Numbered from the stretch's first letter, positions 13,654-25,601 are shown. The stretch is DNA of 64,000 bases from Sipunculus nudus (GCA_026874595.1 CM049307.1:38668862-38732861), one strand, 5' to 3'. A program made the numbers and translations. Notes: a model not told the origin generated them from the sequence alone.

Positions 13654-13709
<56 letters not shown>
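13654..13709. repeat. (TA)n microsatellite
   Basis: This TA array lies between the right terminus of the long-TIR element and the LTR-like repeat at 13716. Confidence 0.95.
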
Positions 13710-13715
<6 letters not shown>

Positions 13716-14535
13716 TGTTACAGGTGCTCTTTTTTATTGTGTGACACGGGCGTAACTCTTGTTGTGACACCCTCGCCGGGCCGTTTGTTACATTCTCAGT
13801 TTAATCCGTACTGGTTGAACTCTCGTTGTCATGCTAGCCTTGGGCTTTCTCGCCTGGCCGAGGTCACGTGTGGACCCTGGTATGTAGAGACACACACAGC
13901 GATGTTTTTCTAGATGAGTCTTGAACGCGTGTTTACCGTGTATTGTGTTAGGTTCTTCGAATGTCCGAGAAATGGAGGCTTCTTGGCTTGGGATGAAAAG
14001 TTATATATGGGGGCTGTGTTTTAGAGCCGAGAGAGAGCAGCAGAGAAGATTCCAGCGGACGCAGAAGCGGGTGTGTCAGTTTCTGGAACCTTATCCGATG
14101 AGTGCGGCAATTATAGATTTTCTTCAGACTTTCTGCTGGATTTTGTGACGAGTCTTGTTTGGACTTTCTGTTTTACTTTCTGGATTGTTACAAGAGCTTT
14201 ACACTGGACTGTCATTCTCCGAGAGTATACATTTAAAGAACTTATCGTTGTGACGGTGGTGGTATCCAGGTACTGTGTACATTGTTTATTTTGCTGTGTA
14301 ATTGTACTGATTTGTTGTTATACCGCTGTTTTACTGTTTAATTGTATTAATTTAGTGTATTGTTATGTTCGGGTTGTTTTAAGAATACATTATGGTTATT
14401 TGTGAACAAAAAATCACCGACTTCTTAATTCATTCCCCTAGACATTTCACGCTGCCTAGTGTTACAGAATCTGATTTTTTTATCTCCATTACAAAATTTG
14501 TGTTCATCACGCATACGTGATCTGTTTATATTAGA
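13716..14535 (+). mobile_element. LTR-like dispersed repeat, copy A
   Basis: Copy A starts TGTTACAGGTG and its first block ends GTGTTACA at 14466 (751 bp), a TG...CA pair with TGTTAC/TGTAAC inverted termini as in LTRs. It aligns along its length with 22991-23819 on the other strand. Shared internal landmarks include GGGGGCTGTGTTTTAGAGCC, GGTGGTATCCAGGTAC and ACATTTCACGCTGCCT. Homology continues about 70 bp past the TACA end and finishes with a stem-loop, ATCACG-CATA-CGTGAT at 14506-14521. No target duplication is visible. Frames at 13921-14405 are not conserved coding. It could be a solo LTR with adjacent internal sequence or a non-autonomous element of another class. Confidence 0.7.
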
Positions 14536-14999
14536 TATGCAACGTTAAATGCTTTGTGAAAATTCTCCCAACCGGGAAAAAGCTGCTAATGCTAACAGAT
14601 GAACAGTTGAAATACAAAGAGAGGCACTGACGGATGTGATGGATGGGAGTTCCATCATAGAAAAGAGTCTGGATCACCAAAAACCAGAGGCCACTACTAC
14701 AGTGACCTCTAAATACGAAAAACATGATATGGATATATTTTACAGTTTAATCTGCTGGGATTATTGCCAAAAAAGTAAATTTCTATTTAAATGTATGTAA
14801 CTGACGTTTATGTGTTGAGGTTTGAAGTCCTTTGCTCCCTTATTAAGCGGTATAATATGTTTACCAGCAGTATGCAATCCTAATTCAAGATACAGCATTA
14901 GCGACTACAGGGAGACACGATTGAATCGGTGATGTATGTCGTAAGTTTATTGATGCTGTTTTACCGCCAGGTTGCATCCATTATGAGAGAATTCCTTAC
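14536..14999. other. no gene seen
   Basis: This spacer has no repeat or frame that I can support. Confidence 0.5.
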
Positions 15000-15130
15000 A
15001 TAGGGCTATTGTACCGATGCCCGGTCGATAGGTAGCTTTGCATACCATCCATGTTGGATGGAATCGCAAGCGAAGTGGGCCAGTTAATAGTGACGACCCC
15101 GCCCCGCAGCTCCAGGAAACGCCGAGCCAT
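15000..15130 (-). CDS. weak candidate first coding exon, unknown product
   Basis: A minus-strand ATG at 15130 opens 43 codons and meets a splice-donor-like CCTAT/GTAAGG at 15000, ending in phase 2. The peptide starts MARRFLELRGGVVTINWP. GC is about 54 percent in an AT-rich surround, and another minus frame through the same sequence is also open for about 29 codons, so the reading frame is uncertain. The product is not recognised. It could equally be part of a degraded GC-rich repeat. Confidence 0.25.
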
Positions 15131-17154
15131 ATTGCAGAGAGGTACTAGACTCTCCCCGTGTACCCAGACTCAACTTACAGTGAACCTTTTGTAAATGAAG
15201 ATCCACGACCAAACCCATTCATCGGAGAGTTTTTTTTCTTAACACTATTATTAGGGTCACAAAACTAAAGCAGCAGAATTCATAGGAGATTTTTTGGGGG
15301 GGGGGGGGGGGCGGGAAAGAGGAGTAATTATACGTTGAAACATCCCAGAAGCTCTATAGTCAAAATCACGTCACAGGAAATGTCAAAATATCGATTGAGT
15401 ACACTCATATTCTCTACATTCATTATATCGTATGATTCTATATTGTATAACTTTTTTTCAATTGATTCGGGTTCAAACACCTTTTACTGTTGCGATGCCG
15501 TACGACAGGAGTACGATGCCAGTACGACATACTACGACATTTACAGGATGCCATCACGATATGACACGAGATTTTTAAGAATGTTCACGATCCGTTACGA
15601 CGTCCAAGAAGTTGGTACATTATCTCCACGATTTTCCATGACTGGGCTACGACTTGTGAAGGAAGCCTCTACGAACATTCAATCCTGCTACGCATGACCG
15701 TATTAATCACATTTTTATTTTTTATTTTGCATCATGGACTGCAACCATGACTCATTGTTATAACTGCGCTGTCAGAGAAAGAAACTCTGATGATGGCCAA
15801 GGCTGCCCTGATCTTAAAAAGCGACAAACCAGTGAGAAATCCTGAGTAATGTCCAGAAGTTACGATGGGTTTGAGTCCAAACGTGGACTATTGATCACTT
15901 TTCCTAGAATTGAACTCCATTGTAAATGAATGGGATTTGACTCGAGAATATCTCAAGTGCATTGAACAAAAGAATTGATATGACGACTGATATGTACGAC
16001 AAGTTATCAGAATATAAAAGTCATAAATGAGTCCTAGACTGACAGATTTACATTACTGGATTGTTAGATATATGTTTATGTGATATATAGCAATAAAATA
16101 TCAAAACAAAGAACATACATTAGTGAAAGGAACATAAGATAAATTAAGACTTCTTTTTAATTGACATGTATGGCTTGCCAGCTTTAAAACACCTCCGAGA
16201 CTTAGTGTTATTCTTGAACAATAAAATAGACACTCACACCGTTTTATATAGAAGTATGAAGAAAATGAATAATTTATTCAGTTTTTTTTTTTTACAAATT
16301 ATTTTGGCTCAAATTTAGTTGGAACCAATATCCCTAAGACACATCTTCCTTTAAAACAAATCACATAGTTCGCTTACTGAAATAACCTCTTCCTCGTTTG
16401 TTTTGAAAAGAAGTCGCATATTAAGAAGAATACTGATTTTTCCCTTTTTACAAAGACAAATGTACCCAGATAATATATCCAGAAAGATAATGTCAATTTG
16501 TTTATTAAATGGTACTTTTTATCAGGTGGAGGTTATCATAAAAATAAGCAGCGATTTGGGGATATATTTGGAGGGAAATGAATAGGAATGAAAACTTCAT
16601 TATAAAAACAGGAAAGGTTATACAGGGTTCACATTTGAACCTGTGTCTAAAAGGAAAACTAACATAATTGTGATTAATTCTGACTCGACGAGGGTGACTA
16701 GGGGCTCGGACATAGGCTCGTATTTCTGTTATCTGCACGTCCATTCGGACCAAAAGAGTGTATCAGCTCCAACATTGATGTCCATGTTCGTTTGATTCGT
16801 CTGACGTTTCATGATCGGAGACCGTGACACAGTTTAACGTCACCAATACCCACGAATAATGAGAACTGTTAAAATTAAGACTTGTTACGACTGTTAAGAC
16901 TTCTCTACGACTTCTGACGTCAAAGCTTAATTTTTGAACATTTCTAAAAAACGCCAGGAACCCTAACTGCTCAAGACATTTCTACGAGCATTGCCGAATG
17001 TTCAAGACAATGTATGATACCCCAACGATTTCCTCACGAATTATTATGTGTCAGTTCGTGGTGATTAGGCGCAAAATTCGTGGAAGTGGGAAGGGGGCTT
17101 TTCGGTTATAGTATTTAAACATATGCCCTTCTTAGTAATGATCACATTTTATTA
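15131..17154. other. no supported gene; G16 run and TACGA-rich patches
   Basis: A run of about 16 G lies at 15296-15311. Two patches, 15495-15700 and 16870-17000, are rich in TACGAC/TACGA words, which gives one accidental 120-codon frame (15335-15697). They may be the degraded ends of one element, but I could not align them convincingly. Confidence 0.4.
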
Positions 17155-17232
17155 TGGTTCAGCGCTCTAGAGCAATATTACGATGTTCAATATGGCGCTA
17201 TATAAATGCAGAATAAATAAAATAAAAACGTC
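17155..17232 (+). repeat. probable retroelement 3' tail
   Basis: The segment ends ATGGCGCTATATAAATGC followed by AATAAATAAAATAAAA. A GCGCTATATAAAT stretch followed by short A-rich tandem repeats is a common 3' end of animal LINEs and SINEs. I see no body for the element upstream. Confidence 0.4.
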
Positions 17233-17421
17233 ACTCCTTGTGCTTCCCGTATGTTGATCATACTAAAGACGCACAATTTCGTGTCTTGCCATCATTTTGG
17301 GAAATAAGGATATATTGTATAACTAGGCATTGCTCAAACTCAAAACTGAGCAAATTCAATTGGAAAATTACGAATTTTAAAGAAAATTGTATAGCTTACA
17401 GTAATTTAATATATCACTTAC

Positions 17422-17626
17422 TTTTAAGCTCCCGAGGCAGCGGAAATCTTGCGTTCCTAAAGAAGCTACTGATTTTCCCATGCCTGCTTTGACCGTTTAT
17501 GATGCACTTAAACACCAGGTGGTGACGTGGGCCTGTCTGCTGAAAAAAACTGCTGATGTGACTAGCAGCAAACCAAATGCAAGTCAACAAACACTCGACA
17601 GGCACCAGGCTCCGCCCAGAAACCAC
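17422..17626 (-). CDS. weak candidate exon with splice donor
   Basis: A minus-strand frame of about 68 codons runs into AAAA/GTAAGTGA at 17422, a strong donor, ending in phase 1. That phase would fit the phase-1 acceptor at 470, about 17 kb downstream on the same strand, though this is a one-in-three coincidence. The sequence is moderately GC-rich. No domain is recognised and no acceptor or start was secured. Confidence 0.2.
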
Positions 17627-18759
17627 GTGCGGGGCAATTCTCTATGAACCTGTGGCCTGTTAAAACGGTCGCCGGGGCTATGAGCTGTCACTCAAAACGA
17701 AATGAACAACATTGGCTTCGTGTATTCCTCGCTTGGCAGGTAAACTGTTTTGTCTTCCAGCACAGGGTCTCATCTGATTGGACCTAAATACAGTGCTCCC
17801 CTTCTGGTGTAGAGATTCAGGTTACAAGGTCATAAAAAACAGCACATACGATATAGATAGTTGGCCTATGGATAAAGCGCTGTGTAAAGAGCGTACTTAC
17901 TTTAAGCTGAATTCTTTTTCTTTAGCGACAACGCAAAGACGGTCGAGAAAGAAATGTTATAAAAAGTTAAACATGTTTTATCTGCCAAAAAAATTGGTAT
18001 TTTTATTTTTGCCAGATTTCCTGATATTTTTTACTATCTTAAAAGAAAACATATTTCCAAAGAAAAAGTGCAGTTTGTTAATTAACCAAAACCAGTGACT
18101 CAGAGGTCTAATGAACACTCAGACTTCTAGACGCTCAGCCGATCTCTGACACTTAGAAATTTTAACACCTTGGATTTGCAAATGTGTCTGTCGCTGTTGT
18201 GAAGAATTTATCAACTGGATTTCCTTTTAACTTTCCATTGTGATAGATACATATATTTAAATGAAACATATCCTTTCAATTTGTGCAAGAAAGTATAGAA
18301 TTTCTTTGCAGGTTTAGTGAGAACTTAATAATTCAAACATTTATGATGTGTGTCCTGTTAAGAACTGGTGAGCAGTAATTCATGATTGAAAAGAAAATTG
18401 CAACAAAACTGCATCAAATATGAGAAAAATGGCACCACCATTAATGCACACCTGAAAGGGCTATCCATGGTCATCAAGCTAACAGATTTCAAAACATAAG
18501 ATGCATTTATAATACTGAGTTAAATACATTAACTGTCCAAGATGTTAACATTTTCCAGTTGTGTCCGCAATAGTTTTGAAGAACGGGCAGAGTCGATTGT
18601 CATCTTTAACATGGTAATAATAATATATGTGCAAATGATGCACAGTGTTTCATTTTTTATCTTTAATCCATACGTTTAGTTTTGTAGCCAGAACACTAGG
18701 ACAGGTTTGATTTTCTAAGTGCTAAAAGCACACAAAGACGCGCGTAACGCACAATCAGA
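17627..18759. other. no gene seen
   Basis: A plus-strand frame of 106 codons (17778-18098) becomes lysine- and phenylalanine-rich from AT content and has no recognisable motif. Nothing else is supported. Confidence 0.5.
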
Positions 18760-18905
18760 ATATAGGTCACAGTGACCTAATTTTGTGATTGTTAGCAGAT
18801 TTGCCAAAGAATTTCCTTGATATTAAGTGTCATGGCCAAGCGGTTACGATTTGTGCCTTGTTAACTTGTGGCCCGCCGGACGGACAACGGACAAAGGGTG
18901 ATCGC
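18760..18905 (+). repeat. TGACCT-type dispersed module with GGACGGAC tail
   Basis: The module opens with AGGTCACAGTGACCTAATTT and ends CCGCCGGACGGACAACGGAC. The combination of TGACCT half-sites and a GGACGGAC-type tail recurs at 20205-20485 and 51609-52215, so these look like members of one loose repeat group. Confidence 0.5.
18764..18778. promoter_or_regulatory. consensus nuclear-receptor palindrome (ERE-like)
   Basis: AGGTCACAGTGACCT matches the AGGTCA-nnn-TGACCT inverted-repeat consensus for steroid-type nuclear receptors without a mismatch. It sits inside a repeat rather than near a recognised promoter, so function is unproven. Confidence 0.45.
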
Positions 18906-20204
18906 TGTTACTAAGATGACCTATTGCAGCTGAGCTAATAAAGCACAATGGTATGGCATTTCCTCCTTTGCCGTTCTGGATCGCTACGTCCGTAATAATA
19001 CCTTGACCCCGATGACATTTAGGTGTGAGTTACATACGCGCATAAAATATAATAATTCAATCGGCTCTTAAACTATGATCAATTCTTAGGCCCGCTCTGC
19101 CAACCAGACAAAGTCGACATAAATAAGGTCAACCTGTACATGCACGCAAAGGTAACTTTCGAATTGACCCCGTTCACATAAATACACTGAGAAGTTTTTA
19201 GGAGATACTTAACTCTGTTCCACCAACCTGTTACAATCTGCTTTTAGGGATGATTTGCATATAATTATATAGTTTTCAATAATATCCTAGGAGGCTGTAT
19301 ATGGAAGTGAAGGCATATTATGCCAAAAAAGAATTTCAAAATTAAATGTCTGCTCTGCTTTACAATTTTTTTATCTCTTTCAAAATACCTGACAGATCAG
19401 ATGAGCCTTTGCATGAGTAGCGATCTTTGTTTTAGCTTCTTATAATTTTATGTGTTCACATGACATCATACAATCAGCAGATGTCAACTGAGCTTGTTTT
19501 TCCGTGTGACCAATGATCTTGACTCCCATAAGTGTCGCTGACATGTTGTAAAATGTAGATTGATTTCACATATTTTAAAAAATAATTCTGTTTAAAACAT
19601 AGTGTGCGAGGTATTTGTCTATTTCACATTGTTAAAGCCAGGCCCATTAATCGTTTATCTTCCAAGACAATTTTATTTACAATAAACATGTGGACACGAG
19701 GTGATAGTAAAGACGGTCTTGCCCTCACCCGGGTCCTACAAATCTACATATCTTGCAGGAATTCCAAAGAATGGTTTGTAAAGTAAACATAACATAGATT
19801 GTTTCTTGAGCAATACCCTGCATAATGTACAGCAAATTTTACAAAGTAATTTTGAAGTAAAATTTGCAAGGGGGCAACCTAGCCAAGCAATTATCATAAA
19901 AGCATATTCAATAAAACTGGAACACTGACAGGTCAGCAAGGCAAAAGGCCTAAAGACTTCCAGCGCGGGCTGAATGATGCTTGAAATCTAAAATTAAAGA
20001 CCTCATTACATGTAGACGCAGGGGAAACTGACTCAAAACATTATTCAAGTAACATATTTTAACATCTGATTAACTGACAGACGTGTATAAAGACGTAGGC
20101 ACTGAAAAACGGAGCATCCCTGGCAAGTGGGGGGGGGGGGGGGGGGGGGGGGTATTACATTGGACGTATTAAACTGTATGCCTGATCAGCATGTAAATAG
20201 TAGG
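18906..20204. other. no gene seen; G24 run
   Basis: An uninterrupted run of 24 G lies at 20129-20152. Nothing else is supported. Confidence 0.6.
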
Positions 20205-20485
20205 AGTGTCCTGTGACTTTGATCTTTGACCTTGTGATCCCAAAAGCAGGTTTTCCTTTTGCCTTGTGAACCATATGGAAAAGATGGAAACCTTGGGGTG
20301 AAAAGTTAAAATGTAGATCTACAGTCTTTTAATAGAAGAGGGTCCCGTGACCAGGACCCCGTGACCCTAAAATCAATAAGGTTATTACTTTGGCATCGGG
20401 CCATATATAAGGGAAGTTTGAAAATAAATCTTGATTTATCATCATGAAACGAATTTTTGGACGGACAGACGGACGGATAGGAAGA
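20205..20485 (+). repeat. dispersed module with GACGGACAGACGGACGG tail
   Basis: The module begins near GACTTTGATCTTTGACCTTG, includes GACCAGGACCCCGTGACCC and ends TTGGACGGACAGACGGACGG. Short modules that end in GGACGGAC tandem tails recur elsewhere in this window. Confidence 0.5.
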
Positions 20486-20810
20486 TAACTATAATGCTCA
20501 TTATTCACGCAGGGCTCCAATTAAATAATTGGAGATAGCAGATTCATTAAGGGACATTCAGCATTCAGCAGGAAAACTTTTTTTGTTTTGTTTTTAAGCA
20601 GAGGTTTGCTGGCTCCGGGATGCCACTGGTATATTCTTATCGAATTGTTATAAAGTATAATGATAATGTCAGTAATGCTGGCATATAACATGTAATAATT
20701 ATAATTTTAAACATTTAATTATTTAACATTTAATTATATTACCATATCATAATAGGATGTGAAGGTGAGTTTTTTTCTTATATGCTCAAAAAGAAAAATT
20801 AATAAAATGT

Positions 20811-21071
20811 TCAGCTCCCTGTAACGTCTGCAGGCAAACTCATTTCCTTTATGGCATTGTAATTTTCTTTGTAAAAATACAAAACTGGGAACCTCCTTTT
20901 TGCTGGTACCAAAACATCTGTCACTATGTCTATTTCTGGAAACTTACAACCTAATGTCCATTTCACCGGATTCTCTTGGCAGGTGGTAGTTGACTGACAC
21001 ATGTCACTAAAGCCAGAAAAAGGGTCATAAGGCTCCGGTGCCATACATCCTTCGAACAGAAAAACGTTTTG
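20811..21071 (-). CDS. terminal coding exon of split gene (unknown protein)
   Basis: The minus-strand frame opens after a CCTTAG acceptor at 21072-21077, reads 86 codons and stops with TGA at 20811. The exon starts in phase 0, as required by the donor at 24381, so FFFEQ joins directly to QNVFLFEGCM. The peptide has five cysteines and balanced composition, including PEPYDPFSGFSDMC, the stretch CKFPEIDIVTDVLVPAKRRF and the C-terminus MSLPADVTGS. It has no transmembrane segment. The acceptor's pyrimidine tract is poor, and no canonical AATAAA was found within about 170 bp downstream. The family is not recognised. Confidence 0.4.
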   Translation of the reverse strand, partial: QNVFLFEGCMAPEPYDPFSGFSDMCQSTTTCQENPVKWTLGCKFPEIDIVTDVLVPAKRRFPVLYFYKENYNAIKEMSLPADVTGS

Positions 21072-21313
21072 CTAAGGCATGGTTTTTTACCAATACACCA
21101 GAATAATAAAGAACTGTTTTGGATCGGTAGATTTATTTAGCTCTTTCAGGTTTCCTTTTTCGAAAATACTATAGCAGTGAAGGCAATGGAACTTTTATAT
21201 CATACTTTTACTTTTATTATTAAATGCAGGGATGGAGACTTTTTATAATATTTAAGCAAAAATTTCAATAACGAGTACAAGAATTGAGTAAAGAGCTTTA
21301 GATTAAGAATGTA

Positions 21314-21328
21314 ACTCTCTCTCTCCTG

Positions 21329-21416
<88 letters not shown>

Positions 21417-21425
21417 ATCTATCTA

Positions 21426-21460
<35 letters not shown>
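21314..21460. repeat. composite (CT)n(AT)n(ATCT)n(AT)n microsatellite
   Basis: Interrupted CT units to 21368 are followed by AT units to about 21413, ATCT units to about 21430 and a second AT tract to 21460. Confidence 0.95.
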
Positions 21461-21463
<3 letters not shown>

Positions 21464-22990
21464 CATATACGTACATGTATACATATCGGTTTAAACACAC
21501 GCTGCTGTGTCTGCAGGTTCATCTAGCAAGGACACACACGGTATAGTATGGTTAGTTGTTTTTCTAATCGGTAAAGACAGTAAAACACCCATGAAGAAAT
21601 TAGATAAAGTCAGTCTAGCCCCCGCCTAGACAGAATAAATAAGGAATCTGTTATTGGGTTACAGTGAGGCCAGGAAATGAATAGATTTTTATCCAGTGTT
21701 GCCGTGTACAGATTTCCCTTGCTAGAACAGTAACTGAACCGTCTGCAAGTGTTTTAACAGACACTAACTTTACGGTTGCGAAGGGGAAATGTCCCAATCG
21801 GATTCAAGATCTCCATTAAGTGCGGATCTTACATTTGTACGCCATCAATAGTTAAAGAGAACAAAATGATCGCAAGATGCATTGATTTTTTCCACCAATA
21901 ATCATTGATGATAAAGAGAATCTTTAGTTAAAAAAAGAAGAAAATTCATCATATATGTTAGGATTAAATGGAGAACAGTACGGGCCATTTTTGTTGTATT
22001 ATTTACAAAACACTCAAAGTTAACACAGGCAAGCTTATCAGCAAACAGACTATTCCAACCTTGCGTACAGATGAATACTTAGGTAAAAAGATGAACAAAC
22101 AATTCTTATTTTTTGCCAGGTTGTGTTTAAGATGATTTATATACACAGAAATATGTAAATCAACTCTGTAAATTAATAATACATTACTGAATGTTTCATA
22201 TATACACAGAAATAAGTAGATCGACTCTCTACAATAATAATACATGCGTGCTAGTATAAGGTAATTGGTTTCAAAGGTATGTTATTGTAAACGTATAAAA
22301 CGAACAAAAAGTGCATACAAGAGCATTTATTTTCCTTCCAAGAAATTCGTCTTAAATCTCTTATATCAGTCAAAGTCAGTAATTCTGATTTTGCAGTATT
22401 ACATTGTGAATGCCGTTGACCTATTCTGTCGTGTAAAACATAAGAAAACATATTGCGTTCATTACATAAATACACAGTTTACGTTAGCAACCTCCTTAAA
22501 AAGGTTAATAAATTACCCCTAGCTGACAAGAAAGAAATAATGGCATCTCATTTCTCGTTATTCATGTTAAGATTTATAGACGTCATGGATCTGAGAAAAG
22601 TCAGTGTCACTTAAAAGATCCCATTACGCAGGGCCTCCATTCACAACTCCGTGTTCTCTAGAGGATGGCTCTTATATGGGAAGATTACTTCTTATAATAA
22701 GTAAACGGCAGAAAACCCAATATTAGGACTACCCTATACCCCTCTTAATTTTCTATGCCTCTCTTTCATATGTTTGCCTGTCAGTCTTGAATTTTTTTCT
22801 TGACTGAACTTTATTACCATAGATAACTTAAATGTCAGCAATAAAAATATTATTTTACCACGTAATCTGCATTTATCTTCGTACAATATATATAATTTGC
22901 TTGTTTTACATATTATATTTTGCTTATACAAAGTCTCGCAGCCACCATCCTTTCGTTTATCCGAGTCAGATTTTGTGTCATAATACGGAA
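21461..22990. other. no gene seen
   Basis: This AT-rich interval has only chance-length frames on both strands. Confidence 0.5.
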
Positions 22991-23819
22991 CCTAATATCA
23001 ACAGATCACGTAGTCGTGATGAGCATAAATTTTAATACGGAGACAAATAAAAAATCAGATTCTGTAGCACGAGGCAGCGTGAAATGTCTAGGGGAATGAA
23101 TAAAGAAGTCGGTGTTTTTTGTTTAAAAATAATAATTTATTCTTAAAACAACCCTAACATTACAATACACTAAATCAGTACAATTACACAGTAAAACAAC
23201 AGTATAGCAGTAAATCAATAAAATTACACAGTATAATAAATAAACTGTAAAGTACCTGGATACCACCACTGTCACAGCGACAACAAGTCCTTTAAAACGT
23301 ATAATCCAGATGAACAGTTCACATAAATCTTCTCAGAGAATGATATTCCGATTCAATCACAAAATCAATATGTTGTGATCTAAAAATGAAGTTCTTGTAA
23401 TAATCTTGAAAGCAAACTGGAGCCAGGCCGCACTAAATCTGCATAGAGTTCGTGGAATCCATGACTCTACTGCAATTATCGGATAGGTCCAAAACTGACT
23501 CACACTCTTCCGTGTCCGCTGGAATATTTCTCTCTCCTCCCTCCGGCTCTAAAACACAGCCCCAATTATAACTTTTTTTTTCCGAAAATTCTAGAAACTT
23601 CTATTTCACGAACAATCGTAAGAACCCAACAATACATTATACACACGCCCAAAGAACATTACAAGACACGTGCTCATAGAGCGCGACCAGCCCAGAAAAT
23701 TCCAGATTAGCATGAGCACTGTGTTTCTACACGTCAGACCCCGAACGTGGGCCGGCCATGCTCGCGCTACACAGACACATGCAAGACTGCTGCACACAAT
23801 ACAAGAGACACCTGTAACA
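22991..23819 (-). mobile_element. LTR-like dispersed repeat, copy B
   Basis: This is the inverted copy of 13716-14535. On the minus strand it starts TGTTACAGGTG at 23819, and the LTR-like block ends GTGCTACA at 23063 (757 bp). A further roughly 70 bp shared with copy A ends in the stem-loop ATCACG-ACTA-CGTGAT (23005-23020). The stem is identical to copy A while the loop differs. It has no TA array beside it, unlike copy A. It lies inside the proposed intron or spacer between the coding exons at 24381 and 21071. Confidence 0.7.
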
Positions 23820-24380
23820 GTCAATAACACTATCGTATATCCTATAGAACCACCTGTTCCTTAGTTAGTTTGATGTTTTTACCTATTATATTTTGAATAA
23901 TTTTCTCATCATAATTGTTTTAGCAGTCTACATTGGCGGAAAACATGCTCTGTTTCTCCATAGTGTGAAGTAGTATTCGTGTAGGCCAAATAATATGTAT
24001 TATTTTCCACTTCATTATTCTCAATCTTATTGCTACATTACATCTGTAAATCAACATCCGGTGTTCTCTCGAGAACCGACAAGTACACTTTATAGGGTAT
24101 ATGTCATCTTCACATACCTTCTGGGAGTTTCTTTGTGTAACATTTTTATAATAATGTTCTCAAGAAATATTTTGCTCTTTCCTCTACTTTTTGCGGCCCC
24201 TTTTGCAAGAATGTATTTTACTGTTGAACACATCACACTTTTCTCTATTATTCTACCTGGAGTGGATCTAAATACTTCTATTATGCTGCCTGATGATCGC
24301 AATTTGTTACATCTACTAGCATGTCATTAACATATAATATAACTGTTTGCATCCTATATGTTCTAAGTTTATTGATTCAC

Positions 24381-24597
24381 CTGCTCAAAGAAAAACTTCA
24401 TTATTCCATTAAACACTTGACTTTGAATCTCCTTTGAACTGCCATTTAATTCAAATAATTTGCATAAAATTATTTGTGATGTCTGAACAAAGTTGACAGA
24501 CCATATATCACTCATTTTCAACATTTTCCATGGGTCTTTTGACAAACCTCCTAACATTAACGTTGTTTCTGTGTCCTGATTTGTGACTCGCTTTTCC
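24381..24597 (-). CDS. internal coding exon of split gene (unknown protein)
   Basis: A minus-strand exon of 217 bp is bounded by the acceptor CACCTTTTCAG (exon starts at 24597) and the donor GAGCAG/GTGAATC (24381). Its first base completes the AG left by the donor at 27746, giving Arg, and 72 full codons follow, so it ends in phase 0. The peptide begins EKRVTNQDTETTLMLGGLSK and continues as helix-favouring sequence, WSVNFVQTSQIILCKLFELNG, to IMKFFFEQ. It could be part of an alpha-solenoid, but this is only an impression. A second open minus frame at 24090-24302 does not join in phase. If unspliced, the frame would stop four codons after the donor. Confidence 0.4.
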
Positions 24598-25315
24598 CTG
24601 AAAAGGTGCCTATACCGATATATGACGTCTATTAACTAAACATAACCCCTTGAACCCCTTATAAACATATACAAGAAAACGCCAACTCAACGGTTCACAT
24701 ACTGTTCCTTTTCTTAATATTGACGTGTTTATAACATGTGGTGGCCCGCAAAAATAACCCAATCACACCCAAGAAGGACATCTGGCGGCAAATCAGACGA
24801 ACCAGAGTTTTGCAAATGCCATTTTGCAACTAGTAACCCTTTAGCATGTGCGACCAACCAACTTCAGTTATATATTTTCTTCTGTTTGTCAAAATTGGCG
24901 CATTTATCGTGTTTACTAACAACTTGTAGATAAAGCTTATAGATTTGTCACAAAGGCGTTTTAAGAGCTGTAATCGGTAGGAATTACCTGCAGTTCAATC
25001 ATTTATATACAGAGCAAGCCAGACTCGTAAATTCTACAGATAACAAGGTGAATAGCTTGCTTTAAGGACCTCCTTTAATAAAAACAATCAATTAAGGTGT
25101 CCTACATGTTTACGTATTTGCATGATTATATGTATATATGCGCCAGTGTGCGTGTGTTTACTCGCTGAAATGAAATTCATATCTGACGGGTATATTATAA
25201 TACCACTGCCAAAAAACATGGTATTTATTATTAAATATAAACACAATAAAGGTGAAAGAATACCTCCCGTGGAACAGACAAAACTGAATCGATGTCAATT
25301 TTAAATTAACTTACA

Positions 25316-25601
25316 TTATTTATATAGCAGCTTGGTACACCCGGGGCCGTTCTTTTCTCTCTGTTCGGTGTAACCACAACAGACCATGCCACTGGCTTTA
25401 AATATACAACGGCCGGGGCTGTCTTTCTTCATTTGGTCGCCGATATACTTACATCACTGGCCCTGTTATTTCACAGTAGGGACGTATCTTTTGTCGTTCT
25501 GACTTATAAACCTCCTGATATGTAGACCTTTCACCAGTTTTACAATTTGGCGTACAGTTTACCTTTTTTCTTTCGACTATATGACCAGTTAACTTGTTCA
25601 T
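25316..25601 (-). pseudogene. cysteine-rich reading frame with frameshift
   Basis: A minus-strand ATG at 25601 opens 50 codons containing VNCTPNCKTGERSTYQEVY and a later PYCEITGPV. It stops at 25449, but an overlapping frame continues from 25453 as CKYIGDQ, then GRCIFKASGMVCCGYTEQ and a final GPGCTKLLYK, ending at TAA 25316. Cysteine spacing flows across the junction, which suggests one small secreted-type, disulphide-rich protein broken by a two-base change, or two exons of it, since a GTAAGT overlaps the junction. The open frame also extends upstream of the ATG to about 25650, with one more cysteine. No signal peptide was found and no family recognised. Confidence 0.3.

Noticed and set aside
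13921..14405. Two overlapping plus frames of 75 and 110 codons
   Set aside because: They lie inside the LTR-like repeat and are not preserved in the second copy.
24090..24302. Minus frame of 70 codons with a donor-like AAG/GTATGTG
   Set aside because: It follows the exon at 24381-24597 too closely, and no acceptor joins it in phase without a stop.
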